DNA of 64,000 bases from Pseudomonas sp. Bc-h (GTDB taxonomy: Bacteria; Pseudomonadota; Gammaproteobacteria; Pseudomonadales; Pseudomonadaceae), in contig NZ_MUIN01000001.1 in assembly GCF_002080045.1 (NCBI RefSeq), forward strand, positions 194,930 through 258,929, given 5' to 3'. Positions 1 to 8,435 of this stretch are shown piece after piece; position 1 is the stretch's first letter, and each line of letters opens with the position of its first letter. Under the pieces are notes generated by a model, which worked only from the letters and a program-made list of their open reading frames with translations, did no database searches and was not told the DNA's origin. Position numbers and translations under genes: made by a program.

Positions 1-43
1 GGCGCTCGCCGAAGATGATCGGCTCAGGTGCTTGGTTCGTCAT
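1..43 (-). CDS. Start of a gene cut by the left edge (possible ammonia-lyase of the APE cluster)
   Basis: An ATG at 43-41 opens a frame that runs off the left edge after 14 codons (MTNQAPEPIIFGER). It overlaps the end of the acyltransferase gene by 20 bases, like its neighbours, and has a weak GGA ribosome-binding site six bases upstream. APE and xanthomonadin clusters often have a histidine/tyrosine-ammonia-lyase-type gene near this place, and those proteins tend to begin with a similar 'FGE' motif. That identity is an inference from position and very little sequence. Confidence 0.4.
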   Translation of the reverse strand, partial: MTNQAPEPIIFGER

Positions 44-968
44 CGGATTTCCAGAACGGGTAGAAGTTGAACCACTGCTGCGGCGCTTGCAGGCAGTAGT
101 GCGCCAGACGGTCGGCGTAGCGTTGGGTCCATTGCGCGATCACCTGCTGGCGGTCACTGCGGCGCCATTCGATTGCGGCGGCAAACGGTTCGAGCATCAC
201 GCGATAACCGCTCGGGCCCTTGAGACAGAAAATCAGGTTGATCGGGCACTTCAACAGGCCCGCCAGCAGCCAGGGGCCTTGTGGAAACGCCGCCGAATGA
301 CCGAGAAAGTCCACCCGAACGTTGCGCCCGCCATGCAGCGGTACGCGGTCGCCGGCAATGGCCAGCCACTCGCCGCGGTCAAGCCGCTGGCTGAGTTGCA
401 GCATGATCGCCGGGTCCAGTTCGCTGACCTGAATCAGCCGCAGATTGGTGGCCCCGGCTTCGCCCAGCAGACGATTGAAACGTTCGGCGTGCCTGGTATG
501 CACCAGCACATTCATCGTGACCTTTTCGCCGAGTTCGGCCAGCGCTCTACAGACTTCGAGGTTGCCCAGATGCGCGCCGACCAGCATCTGCCCGCGCTCG
601 CCACGCAGTTGATCCCGCAGATTGGCGGGGTCGACGATTTCGATCTGCTCCAGTCGCAGCTTGCCGTTCCACACATCGAGTTTGTCTAGAAGCGCGTCGG
701 CGAAGGCCATGAACTGTTTGAAAACGCGCCAGGTGGTAGGGCGCAGGTCAGGGCGTTGGCTGCATTCGGCCAAGTGTTGCTGGAATTGCCAGGCACTGCG
801 ACGAGCGCTGCGGCCGAACAGGAAAAAGTACAGGACAATGCCGTGCAGGATCGGACTCAGCACGCGGCGTCCGAGGACCTTGACGCCCCAGGCGGTGAGC
901 TTCATGAGGAGGAAACTGCCGCGCTCCTCGTGCTCGGCCCAATGCTGCTTTTGCCCAGCCTCGCTCAT
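24..968 (-). CDS. LpxL/HtrB-type lipid acyltransferase of the APE cluster
   Basis: Product of 314 residues in the lysophospholipid/lipid A acyltransferase superfamily. The HX4E catalytic motif is seen at residues 133-138 (GAHLGNLE), with a single N-terminal hydrophobic segment near residues 36-52 that would anchor it in the inner membrane. A role in attaching the finished polyene acyl chain to a lipid head group is inferred from the cluster; the acceptor is unknown. The ATG at 968 is chosen because it overlaps the upstream glycosyltransferase stop as ATGA. An in-frame ATG three codons earlier lacks this arrangement. In some APE clusters this domain is fused to the glycosyltransferase; here they are separate, translationally coupled genes. 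Confidence 0.85.
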   Translation of the reverse strand: MSEAGQKQHWAEHEERGSFLLMKLTAWGVKVLGRRVLSPILHGIVLYFFLFGRSARRSAWQFQQHLAECSQRPDLRPTTWRVFKQFMAFADALLDKLDVWNGKLRLEQIEIVDPANLRDQLRGERGQMLVGAHLGNLEVCRALAELGEKVTMNVLVHTRHAERFNRLLGEAGATNLRLIQVSELDPAIMLQLSQRLDRGEWLAIAGDRVPLHGGRNVRVDFLGHSAAFPQGPWLLAGLLKCPINLIFCLKGPSGYRVMLEPFAAAIEWRRSDRQQVIAQWTQRYADRLAHYCLQAPQQWFNFYPFWKSDDEPST

Positions 969-1699
969 GGCAGCCACCGGCGCCAGAGAATCAGCGGAAA
1001 ACGCGCCAACATGCCGAAGAACAGCTTGGTGTGCATCTTCGAAATCAGCGCGTTGTCATGAAACAAGCGGAAATGCGAGAGGCCGTCCTGCGGGTAATGT
1101 ACCTTGGTCGGCAGCCAGCGCATCGGCTGGTTGCGCCAGGACAAGCGCACAAGAATCTCAGGATCGAAGTCCATGCGCTTGCCCAGATTCACCGTATCGA
1201 TGAGGTGCAGGACGGGCTTGAGCGGGTAGACCCGGAAGCCGCACATCGAATCGGGAATCTGCAGCGAGAGGCTGTTGATCCAGACCCAGACGTGGGTCAG
1301 GTAGCGCGCGTACAACCGGCCTTTCGGCACGCTGGCGTCGTATTGCGGGTAGCCGCAGATCAGCGATTGGGGATGCTCCCGGGAGTTGTCGAGGAACACC
1401 GCGATATCGTTCAGATCATGCTGACCGTCCGCGTCGACCTGCAAGGCATGGCTGAAGCCCAGCTTCGATGCCTCGCGCAGACCAGCCATCACCGCGCCGC
1501 CCTTGCCCTGGTTGACCGGCAGTTGCACCAGAAATACGTTGTCCTGCTCGGCCAGAGTCTTCAACACTGCGGCGCAGGCCGGGCTACTAGCGTCGTCGAC
1601 CAACACGCACGGCAGGCCTGCGTCCAGCAGTTCCTGGACCACGGCAGGGACCGCCAGTTCGTGGTTATAGACTGGGATGACGGCGCACGGGTTATGCAT
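965..1699 (-). CDS. Family 2 glycosyltransferase of the APE cluster
   Basis: Product of 244 residues. The GT-A fold of family 2 is clear: IPVYNHE at the N-terminus, VDDAS near residue 35, and the metal/nucleotide-sugar DAD motif at residues 89-91 (VDADGQHD). A C-terminal hydrophobic stretch (LFFGMLARFPLILW) probably touches the membrane. It likely glycosylates or primes the lipid part of the aryl polyene conjugate; donor and acceptor are not evident. The start is set at the ATG at 1699 because the frame upstream runs through a REP palindrome, which is not coding. The stop overlaps the next gene as ATGA. Confidence 0.85.
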   Translation of the reverse strand: MHNPCAVIPVYNHELAVPAVVQELLDAGLPCVLVDDASSPACAAVLKTLAEQDNVFLVQLPVNQGKGGAVMAGLREASKLGFSHALQVDADGQHDLNDIAVFLDNSREHPQSLICGYPQYDASVPKGRLYARYLTHVWVWINSLSLQIPDSMCGFRVYPLKPVLHLIDTVNLGKRMDFDPEILVRLSWRNQPMRWLPTKVHYPQDGLSHFRLFHDNALISKMHTKLFFGMLARFPLILWRRWLP

Positions 1700-1726
1700 T
1701 GAAGGCGTCCTTGCTCGAAGTTTCTC

Positions 1727-1794
1727 TGTGGCAGTCCGGCTTGCAGGCGGTGGCGGATTTGGGATCACTGCCGCCGGCAAGCCGGACTGCTACA
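1727..1794. repeat. REP palindrome pair
   Basis: Two 24-base arms in inverted orientation (1727-1750 and 1771-1794), based on 'gcagtccggcttgc' and 'gcaagccggactgc', with two mismatches and a 20-base loop. It sits inside the APE operon between the ligase/dehydratase and glycosyltransferase genes, the only sizeable gap in an otherwise tightly packed run. It could form a stem in the mRNA that separates expression of the two halves. Confidence 0.9.
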
Positions 1795-1821
1795 GGGCCT
1801 GTATTCCACATATCGAAATGC

Positions 1822-3501
1822 TCAAGCATCCGAGCCTACCCACAGAATCCGCCCGCTGGAACACGCCGCGTCGCCATTGCGATAAGCGAAATGCAGCTTG
1901 CCGCGCTCCTGATCGAAACGCAGGGTCAGGCTGATGCGATCACCAGGACGCACCAGCTGCTGAAACTTCAAGACTTCCATTCCACCGAAGCGTGGCGGCA
2001 GGGTCATCAAGCGCTGGCCGAGGGTGATCGCCCAGTCAATCTGTACGACGCCGGGCAGAATCGGCGTGCCGGGAAAGTGGCCGGTGAAGTGCGCCAGATC
2101 CAGCGGCACCACCAGTTCAAGTTGCAGTCCTTCGTCGGTCTGCTGTCGGCCGATCAGTTCAGGCTCTTGAATCCGCGGCGCTATCAACAGCGCTTCGACC
2201 TGCGCCTGAGGCAGTTTGCCCTGGGTGTTCAGTGGCAACTGACTCAGCAGGCGCCAGCGTCGAGGCAGAGCAAGCGCCTCGCAATGCGGCACCAGATGCT
2301 GACGCAACGTATTGGTCAGCGTGCGGCGGCCCTGATTACGCAGGGCATGCACGCCACTGGCACTCAGCACCAGCAATGCGCCGAGCGACGCGCGGTTCTC
2401 TCGCACAACACCCAGACGCGCCTCGCTGACCCATTTGTGAGTCGCCAGCGCCTGCTCCAGCAAGGGCAGGGAAATTCGCTTTTCTTCCAGCTTGACGATG
2501 CGATCCAGCCGACCCAGCAACTCGAAACGGCCGTCCTCGGTGAACCGCGCCGCGTCTGCGGTCTGCTCGATATGACCGACAGGCAGGTAAGGGGACTCGA
2601 TGCGCAGCGCGCCGTCTTCATCCTGGCTCAGTTTCACGTCGTCTAACGCGCGCCACAGCGGATCGCCCTGCCGCCAGGCAATGCCTCCGGTTTCCGAGCT
2701 GCCGAGGATTTCCGTCGGCCATTGTCCCAGCCGTTGATGCAGGCTTTCTGCGGCGTCGGCGGGCAGCGCGCCCCCGGATGAAAACACCCGGCGCACGGCG
2801 CTCATGCTGCTCCAGTCCAGATTGTCGCCCATGCGTTTGAGCAGCGCAGGGCTGGCGACCCAGGCGAAGGACTCATGTTCGCGACTGGCGCGTTGCAAGT
2901 CCTCGGGAAAAGGCAGTTGCTTGCGCACGAAGCTGCGGCCGGCACACAGCGGCCACAGCACTCGGAACAGCAGGCCATAAATGTGTTGTGCGGCAACGCT
3001 GCCGATGATGCAGGCGTTGCCCAGATCGTTGCCCCACAAACGCTCCAGCGCTGAGACTTCATTGGCCAGTTGACGCAGCTTCTTCTCGATCAGTTTGGGT
3101 TCGCCGCTGGAACCGGAGGTACATAGGCTCAGCACGCACTTATCCAGATCCAGCGCACTCGGGGCGAGCGGCGCTGCGCTCAATGGGTCGAGCCGTGTGT
3201 CTTCGGCAAGATCGGTGAGCCACAGGTCGACATGACTGTTCCAGCGCTGACGTGTCTGCTCCTGCAGGTCAGAGGGCAGCAAGACCTGAACCCCGGCACG
3301 CCACGCGGCGAAGATCGCTACGGCAAGTTCGCCCGCGTCTTCAAGATGAATCGCAACGCGCTCGATGCCTTGCGCTTGCAGGGCAGCGGCAACGCTGAGG
3401 ACGCGCTCGCGCCATTGTGCATGGCTCATGACAGGGGCATGGGTCACGACTCGGTGCGCAAAGACGTCCTTAAGCAGGTGTTCGAGGTTTATCCAGCTCA
3501 T
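1822..3501 (-). CDS. AMP-dependent acyl/aryl ligase fused to a hot-dog 3-hydroxyacyl dehydratase (APE cluster)
   Basis: Product of 559 residues. Residues 1-440 form an ANL-superfamily adenylating enzyme: the phosphate-binding motif TSGSSGEPK is at 128-136, followed by SSETGG and the hinge motif GRLDRIVKLEEKR. The C-terminal 120 residues carry a FabZ/ApeI-type hot-dog domain with HFPGTPILPG at about 475-484, whose histidine is the expected dehydratase base. The ligase probably activates an aryl acid starter or loads an acyl chain on an ACP, and the dehydratase makes the conjugated double bonds. In the Escherichia coli APE cluster these two functions are, as I recall, separate proteins (ApeH and ApeI). 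The start at 3501 overlaps the upstream stop as ATGA. Confidence 0.85.
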   Translation of the reverse strand: MSWINLEHLLKDVFAHRVVTHAPVMSHAQWRERVLSVAAALQAQGIERVAIHLEDAGELAVAIFAAWRAGVQVLLPSDLQEQTRQRWNSHVDLWLTDLAEDTRLDPLSAAPLAPSALDLDKCVLSLCTSGSSGEPKLIEKKLRQLANEVSALERLWGNDLGNACIIGSVAAQHIYGLLFRVLWPLCAGRSFVRKQLPFPEDLQRASREHESFAWVASPALLKRMGDNLDWSSMSAVRRVFSSGGALPADAAESLHQRLGQWPTEILGSSETGGIAWRQGDPLWRALDDVKLSQDEDGALRIESPYLPVGHIEQTADAARFTEDGRFELLGRLDRIVKLEEKRISLPLLEQALATHKWVSEARLGVVRENRASLGALLVLSASGVHALRNQGRRTLTNTLRQHLVPHCEALALPRRWRLLSQLPLNTQGKLPQAQVEALLIAPRIQEPELIGRQQTDEGLQLELVVPLDLAHFTGHFPGTPILPGVVQIDWAITLGQRLMTLPPRFGGMEVLKFQQLVRPGDRISLTLRFDQERGKLHFAYRNGDAACSSGRILWVGSDA

Positions 3502-4043
3502 GCACGACCTCGAACACGCTGGCGAACGAGCCATTCACCGGCAAACAGGACACCCATCAGACCGTAGGCGATGAGGCCGGTGTACAGCGTCCACCAGCTC
3601 AACGGCGCCCAGAGCGTCAGTGCCGCTGCGACCAGGCCGTTGAACAGAAAGAACACGCACCAGATCTGCGTGACGTGGCGGGTATAACGAATGGCGATTT
3701 CAGGCAACTCAGGATCGGTCAGGCGCGCCAGCCGCTCGACCATCGGCATGCCACGCATCAGGCTCATGCCGAACAGGGTCAGCATGAAGCCGCTGATCAA
3801 CACCGGATACCAGCGCAGCAGTTGCGGACTGTCGAAGACTACCAGCAGCAGGCAGAAGCCTATGGCTACCAGCGCCATGCCGAGGCGGTCGGAGCGTCGT
3901 TCGCCGGTCAGCGCGCGAGCCGCCCACAGCGCGCCAAGCAACAGAGCGAATTGCCAAGGCGAGAAATGCTCCATGCCGAAGTACACGGCAAAGGGATAGA
4001 GCACCCCCGCGAGCACCAGTATCAGGCCGACCACACGACTCAT
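3498..4043 (-). CDS. COG4648-like small membrane protein of the APE cluster
   Basis: Product of 181 residues, mostly hydrophobic, with about five predicted membrane helices (starting VVGLILVLAGVLYPFAVYF). Membrane proteins of this size and position occur in most APE clusters between the carrier proteins and the ligase (ApeG in E. coli). The biochemical role is not known; it may organise the ACP-bound pathway at the inner membrane. It overlaps the carrier protein gene upstream and the ligase gene downstream by four bases each (ATGA), so all three are probably translationally coupled. Confidence 0.8.
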   Translation of the reverse strand: MSRVVGLILVLAGVLYPFAVYFGMEHFSPWQFALLLGALWAARALTGERRSDRLGMALVAIGFCLLLVVFDSPQLLRWYPVLISGFMLTLFGMSLMRGMPMVERLARLTDPELPEIAIRYTRHVTQIWCVFFLFNGLVAAALTLWAPLSWWTLYTGLIAYGLMGVLFAGEWLVRQRVRGRA

Positions 4044-4294
4044 GCGGCGGCGTTGACCAGCCGGTGAACGGCGTCAACGACATCACCTACGGTGCGCACG
4101 GACTTGAACTCTTCGGCGGCGATTTTCTTGCCGGTCTTGCGCTTGATATGGTCGATCAGATCGACGGCGTCGATGCTGTCGATTTCCAGGTCCTGATAGA
4201 GATTGGCTTCGAGGGTGACGCGCTCAGGTTCAAGTTCGAACAGCTCAACCAATGCAGTGCGCAGGGTTTCGAAGATGTCTTCACGGGATTGCAT
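4040..4294 (-). CDS. Acyl carrier protein (second of pair), APE cluster
   Basis: Product of 84 residues with an acyl carrier protein fold. The phosphopantetheine attachment site is Ser40 in EIDSIDAVDL, and the surface is acidic. It presumably carries the growing polyene or its aryl primer. It lies nine bases after the first ACP gene; paired ACPs with different roles are characteristic of APE clusters (ApeE and ApeF in E. coli). Which of the two carries primer or chain cannot be told from sequence. Confidence 0.92.
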   Translation of the reverse strand: MQSREDIFETLRTALVELFELEPERVTLEANLYQDLEIDSIDAVDLIDHIKRKTGKKIAAEEFKSVRTVGDVVDAVHRLVNAAA

Positions 4295-4303
4295 GTTCAG
4301 TCC

Positions 4304-4564
4304 TCAGGCCACTTGGCGAGCGCTGACGAAGGCCGCGAGGCTGTCGACGCTGGTGAAGTGGTTGCGTGTGTCTTTGGCGTCGGCATCGATCTTGATGCCG
4401 TAGCGTTTCTGAATGGCCAGGCCCAGTTCCAGGGCGTCGACCGAGTCCAGGCCCAGACCTTCGCCGAACAGCGTCTGGTCGTTGCCGATGTCGTGGGTGC
4501 TGATGTCTTCAAGGCCCAGGGCGTCGATGATCAGCTGTTTAATTTCCAGGTGCAGATCGCTCAT
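4304..4564 (-). CDS. Acyl carrier protein (first of pair), APE cluster
   Basis: Product of 86 residues. The phosphopantetheine site is Ser41 in GLGLDSVDAL, preceded by a typical helix I. The start at 4564 is preferred over a longer frame because the extra residues are basic and unlike an ACP, and because it gives the usual length. It overlaps the 3' end of the acyltransferase gene by 26 bases, consistent with co-translation. Confidence 0.9.
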   Translation of the reverse strand: MSDLHLEIKQLIIDALGLEDISTHDIGNDQTLFGEGLGLDSVDALELGLAIQKRYGIKIDADAKDTRNHFTSVDSLAAFVSARQVA

Positions 4565-5351
4565 CTGTGGCGAGCTCCTTGATGAAGTGGTGATGCAGAT
4601 GGTCATTGAGCTTGCGCGACGCCACAGGGGCCGGGCCAAGCGCGGCGAATGCCGCTGGATCGATATCGTTGCCCACCCGCAGATGGAAATGCGGGCGGCG
4701 CGGGGGAATGCGGTACCAGGGCTCGGCCTTGGTCAGGGTGGTCGGCGACACGTGGATGGTCACCGGCGTGATGACGCTGGCGCCGCGCAAGGCAATGGCT
4801 GCGCCGCCGCGATGGAAGGCTGGCGCCTTGCCGGGCTGGGTCCGCGTGCCTTCAGGGAAGATGATCAGGGTCTGACCTGTCTGCAGCAACCGCGCAGCGT
4901 TTTCCAGCATGTCGGCACTGCCGTCGTTGCTGATATAACCGGTCGAGCGCACAGGTCCGCGGGTAAACGGGTTCTGCCACAGGCTCTGCTTGACGACGCA
5001 GTTGGCATCGCGCACCAGGCCGATGAGGAACACCACGTCGATCAACGACGGGTGGTTGGCGATGATCATCTGCCCGGGGCGCCCAAGGCGTTCAGCCCCT
5101 TCGACTTCATAAGTCAGCACACCGACTTTCGCCATGAAGCGAATGAAGGTCCAGAAAAGATGACTGATGGTGCGGCGGGCGCGACGTTGGTGACTGCATG
5201 CGCTAGCCGGAAGCAGGGTGAGCAATGGAAAGATCACAAGACGCAGGCACAGCCCACCCAGCCCGAACAGGGCGAAGCTTGCAGCCGTCGTCAGCAATCG
5301 CCAGTAATAGGCGTCGCGACTTTTACTCAGCGGTTGTGTTGCCAGTTCCAT
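4539..5351 (-). CDS. PlsC-type 1-acyl-glycerol-phosphate acyltransferase family protein (APE cluster)
   Basis: Product of 270 residues. An N-terminal membrane segment (about 22-48) is followed by the PlsC acyltransferase motifs NHPSLID (HX4D at residues 100-105) and FPEGTRT (165-171). In APE clusters this type of enzyme is thought to transfer the polyene acyl chain from ACP to a lipid acceptor. The ATG at 5351 is chosen because GGAAG lies eight bases upstream; an earlier in-frame start would extend deep into the upstream gene. The gene overlaps its upstream neighbour by 25 bases and the downstream ACP by 26. Confidence 0.87.
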   Translation of the reverse strand: MELATQPLSKSRDAYYWRLLTTAASFALFGLGGLCLRLVIFPLLTLLPASACSHQRRARRTISHLFWTFIRFMAKVGVLTYEVEGAERLGRPGQMIIANHPSLIDVVFLIGLVRDANCVVKQSLWQNPFTRGPVRSTGYISNDGSADMLENAARLLQTGQTLIIFPEGTRTQPGKAPAFHRGGAAIALRGASVITPVTIHVSPTTLTKAEPWYRIPPRRPHFHLRVGNDIDPAAFAALGPAPVASRKLNDHLHHHFIKELATDERSAPGN

Positions 5352-6055
5352 TGCCGGTTCTTCCAGGGATGCTGCAAAGCGCTCTGTTGTGTCGACAGGG
5401 CGCGTAAAAGGTTGAGCGCATGTGGCCATTTGCCACGGAAATTTGCTTCCTCTTTAGACTCGCAAGTGCTCAGCGCCAGCTGCCATTCGTCGCCTGGCGT
5501 GAGCAACAGGCCCAACGCATAAGGAAAGGGCACATCGTCTATCCATGGCGCGTAGGCGGCAGGCGGGCTCTCTTCCGTGACTACCAGCAGCACCGCCGAA
5601 GCGCCTTCTTCCAGCAGAGTCGCCGCTTCCAGCACGCCGTGTTCGAGCCCATCGCCAGCGGCCGCCAGGGCCGTCATTTCGCTGGTTGCACCTCGCAGAA
5701 TCGACCAAAGCCCGATGACCGCGTTGTGAACGGAGAGGCTGAACTGCGTGGGAGACAGAGGCTGGTCGGCGGCCAGATCGCTGAGGATGTCGAAGGTGCG
5801 CGGCGTTTCACCGTGTCGCGACACGAACACCATCGGCAACTCCTCACGCCCCTCGGCCAGCGGCCAGCCCACGCTGAAGGCCATGCGGGCCAGACGGCTC
5901 AGGCGTCGGCGCTGCATCGCAGGGAGAAACGAGACGTCAGGTGAGGCGTCCCGATGGTCGGGAATTGTCGGGTTCTGACTCCATCTCTTCCAGTCTTCGC
6001 CCGTGGTCAGGCCCGGGGCCCACGCGCGCCATTGTGCAATGTTGAACTTGATCAC
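5327..6055 (-). CDS. Beta-ketoacyl-synthase-like N-terminal domain protein (APE cluster), GTG start
   Basis: Product of 242 residues, the first gene of the visible APE transcript. It resembles the stand-alone 'ketoacyl synthase-like, N-terminal' family rather than a full synthase. The segment around SLSVHNAVIGLWSI aligns with the nucleophile elbow region of KS enzymes but has no cysteine there, so condensing activity is unlikely and a scaffolding or chain-length role is more probable. Initiation is at a GTG with a GGGA site nine bases upstream. The promoter should lie in the 285-base divergent spacer shared with the ParA gene. Confidence 0.8.
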   Translation of the reverse strand: MIKFNIAQWRAWAPGLTTGEDWKRWSQNPTIPDHRDASPDVSFLPAMQRRRLSRLARMAFSVGWPLAEGREELPMVFVSRHGETPRTFDILSDLAADQPLSPTQFSLSVHNAVIGLWSILRGATSEMTALAAAGDGLEHGVLEAATLLEEGASAVLLVVTEESPPAAYAPWIDDVPFPYALGLLLTPGDEWQLALSTCESKEEANFRGKWPHALNLLRALSTQQSALQHPWKNRQWNWQHNR

Positions 6056-6340
6056 GAATTATCATCCCGCCCATTTGCGGGCTTACTTCCTGGCTTCGGG
6101 TATCCGAAGTGACACCAACCATGGCGCGGCGCTATCACCGAGTGGCGGGCATTATCCCGATGCGTGCGATGTGTAGCAATTTGTAAGTCGGAAAATTCAC
6201 CTGTTTACGTAGGTTGCATCCGCTTTTACTGTCTCTCTTGTACGAAGCGCTCGCCCTTGTCATGCGCTTTGCCTAGACTCGAGACCATTCATCGGGCCGT
6301 CAAGGTCCGCTAATGCAGGACAGCAACAGGGAGTTTTCAA

Positions 6341-7120
6341 ATGCGGCGTGTGGTGTTCAATCAGAAAGGCGGTGTTGGCAAGTCGAGCATCGCCTGCAAT
6401 CTGGCAGCTGTCAGTGCCAGCGAGGGCTACCGGACCCTCTTGATCGACCTCGACGCTCAGGCCAACTCGACGCAGTACCTCACGGGCCTGACTGGCGACG
6501 ACATTCCCATGGGCATTGCCGATTTCTTCAAACAGACGCTGTCGTCCGGCCCGTTCTCGAAAAAGAATCAGGTCGACATCTACGAGACCCCGTTCGACAA
6601 CCTCCATGTGGTCACGGCGACCGCTGAACTGGCCGATCTGCAGCCAAAGCTTGAGGCCAAGCACAAGATCAACAAGCTTCGTAAGTTGCTCGAAGAGCTG
6701 GACGAGGACTATGACCGTATTTATCTGGATACTCCGCCCGCGTTGAATTTCTATGCGGTTTCGGCGTTGATCGCGGCTGATCGCGTGTTGATTCCCTTTG
6801 ACTGCGACAGTTTCTCCCGACAGGCGCTGTATGGCCTGCTCAAGGAAATCGAGGAGTTGAAAGAGGACCACAACGAGGAGCTGGAGGTGGAAGGCATCAT
6901 CGTCAACCAGTTCCAGTCACGGGCCAGCCTGCCGCAGCAGATACTTGATGAGCTGATTGCCGAAGGCTTGCCGGTTTTGCCGGTCTATCTCAACAGCTCG
7001 GTGAAGATGCGCGAGTCGCATCAGGCCAACATGCCGTTGATTCATCTGGACCCTCGCCACAAGCTAAGCCAGCAGTTCGTCGAGTTGCACCATTTGCTGG
7101 AGGCCGGCACGGCGCATTGA
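6341..7120 (+). CDS. ParA/MinD-family P-loop ATPase, stand-alone
   Basis: Product of 259 residues. The deviant Walker A motif KGGVGKSS is at residues 9-16, with both the signature Lys9 and the P-loop Lys14. LLIDLDAQ (Walker A') and YLDTPPA (Walker B) follow. No parB gene is adjacent, so chromosome partition is not the obvious role; orphan ParA-like ATPases often position surface or membrane complexes on the nucleoid or pole. It is preceded by a ribosome-binding site (caggGAG, seven bases away) and followed by a hairpin terminator, so it is probably monocistronic. It is divergent from the APE operon; a functional link is possible but not shown. Confidence 0.88.
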   Translation: MRRVVFNQKGGVGKSSIACNLAAVSASEGYRTLLIDLDAQANSTQYLTGLTGDDIPMGIADFFKQTLSSGPFSKKNQVDIYETPFDNLHVVTATAELADLQPKLEAKHKINKLRKLLEELDEDYDRIYLDTPPALNFYAVSALIAADRVLIPFDCDSFSRQALYGLLKEIEELKEDHNEELEVEGIIVNQFQSRASLPQQILDELIAEGLPVLPVYLNSSVKMRESHQANMPLIHLDPRHKLSQQFVELHHLLEAGTAH

Positions 7121-7145
7121 CCGTCTGCTCTGTTCCTTGACGAGC

Positions 7146-7182
7146 GCCTCTCGGCACACCGGACGGGTGCGAGAGGCTCTTT
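7146..7182 (+). terminator. Terminator of the ParA gene
   Basis: An imperfect hairpin (gcctctcg 7146-7153 pairing with cgagaggc 7170-7177) is followed directly by a short pyrimidine run 'tctttc'. It lies 25 bases after the ParA stop and just before the convergent PAAR gene end. Confidence 0.6.
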
Positions 7183-7195
7183 CAACGGGGCGCCT

Positions 7196-7567
7196 TCAGA
7201 CCAGCTTGTCCGCCTGCATGGTCCTGGTCATCTGCCTGGCCCGTTTGCGCGCTTTCTCTGCCATGTCCTTCGGGATGGTGATCGTCGCTGGCATATCAGC
7301 CTGGAGCTGATCCTGACTGGCGATCAGCCGGTTCGTGCCCTCGGTGCAGCCACATTGCACGGCATGGCCGTCGGTCGCTACGGCCACCAGTTGATCGATG
7401 AATGTAGGGTTGCCCTGTGCGATGTAGCCAACTTCCTCGCACTTCGGGCACCACACGAGATCACCCATGCGCGCCATGCGCCGGTCCTCCCATGTGTGTG
7501 TCGCCGATGTGTTCAGCACAACCCCGCCGGTACTCGTCGAATCGCCTTCACGGATCACGTTTGTCAT
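7196..7567 (-). CDS. PAAR-motif protein (type VI secretion spike tip)
   Basis: Product of 123 residues. The PAAR-like beta repeats are recognisable in VIREGDSTSTGGVVLNTS, ARMGDLVWCPKC and VATDGHAVQCGCTEG. Cysteines at CPKC and CGC, with neighbouring histidines, could complete a metal-stabilised tip. PAAR proteins sharpen the VgrG spike of type VI secretion systems and can carry or recruit effectors. This one has a short lysine/arginine-rich tail of about 40 residues after the PAAR core but no toxin domain. No other type VI gene is in the window, so it is an orphan. The start has a GGAG site eight bases upstream. Confidence 0.8.
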   Translation of the reverse strand: MTNVIREGDSTSTGGVVLNTSATHTWEDRRMARMGDLVWCPKCEEVGYIAQGNPTFIDQLVAVATDGHAVQCGCTEGTNRLIASQDQLQADMPATITIPKDMAEKARKRARQMTRTMQADKLV

Positions 7568-7702
7568 CGTTGCTGCTCCAGGATGCCAGTGAGAGTGGCA
7601 AATCCTAGACGTTGATCTCGGTGGCAGATGGGCTGAAAGGCTCTTTCAGAAAATCCCTACGACACTGGCTGTCGAGCGCTTCAATGAATGACGAAGCAAC
7701 CG

Positions 7703-8137
7703 TCAGATTCCATGGCTCGCCAGCCAGGCGGTCAGTTGCTGAAGCGGCAGTGCGCCACTCTGACGTGCCACCTCGCGACCGTTCTTGAACAGGATCAGGC
7801 TCGGGATCGACCGAATGCCAAGCTGCGCCGACAATTGCTGATTGGCCTCGCTGTCCAGCTTGGCAAGCCTCACACGCCCGCTCAATTGCGCAGCGGCTTG
7901 CTCGAAGGTTGGCGCAAAGGATTTGCACGGCCCACACCAATCCGCCCAGACATCCACCAGCAATGGCAGGTCGCCCTTGATCTGGCTGGCGTAATCACCC
8001 TGGGTCAGGTTGAAAGGCTTGCTCAGCAACACTGGCTGCTTGCAGCGCCCGCACTTGGGTTGATCGCCAAGCCGGTCGGAAGGAATGCGGTTGAGGCCGT
8101 TGCAGTGGGGGCAGGGGATCAGCAGGGGCTCGGACAT
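7703..8137 (-). CDS. trxC: Thioredoxin 2 (TrxC)
   Basis: Product of 144 residues. The N-terminal zinc finger typical of TrxC uses CPHC (Cys9, Cys12) and CGRC (Cys29, Cys32). The thioredoxin active site WCGPC is at residues 67-71, and the cis-proline segment is SIPSLILFK. It is a cytosolic disulfide reductase often induced by oxidative stress. The start at 8137 is chosen because the zinc finger begins eight residues later, matching family length; the longer in-frame extension has no family counterpart. Confidence 0.95.
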   Translation of the reverse strand: MSEPLLIPCPHCNGLNRIPSDRLGDQPKCGRCKQPVLLSKPFNLTQGDYASQIKGDLPLLVDVWADWCGPCKSFAPTFEQAAAQLSGRVRLAKLDSEANQQLSAQLGIRSIPSLILFKNGREVARQSGALPLQQLTAWLASHGI

Positions 8138-8435
8138 GATGGTTACCGGAAGAGGGGCTAATGATCGGTAAGTGGAGGCTGGGCTGGGTTTTATCAAGCG
8201 TCGTGACGACAGTCAGGTTTTCCGAGCGGGGTTAAATAGAGTTCATTATCTATTCAGGTCTGCTGCGGCCCTCTATTCGCCGGCTTTGGAGTTTTGATGT
8301 TTCAGCATTCGTTCCTAAGAACACTCCATTCGGGTAGCTGTTCACCATCCTACCCTCTCGTTAGCCTCTGATCAGGGGCGACTTCTCCACACCCGGACGC
8401 ATCGGCCCTGTCCATTCCTTTGTCAGGGAGCGCCG

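Noticed and set aside
7633..7649. Hairpin after trxC as terminator
   Set aside because: Only a seven-base stem without a T-run on the minus strand; too weak to call.
8198..8435. Possible hrp box upstream of the 308-residue protein
   Set aside because: ccac is present near 8390, but no ggaacc lies at the required spacing.
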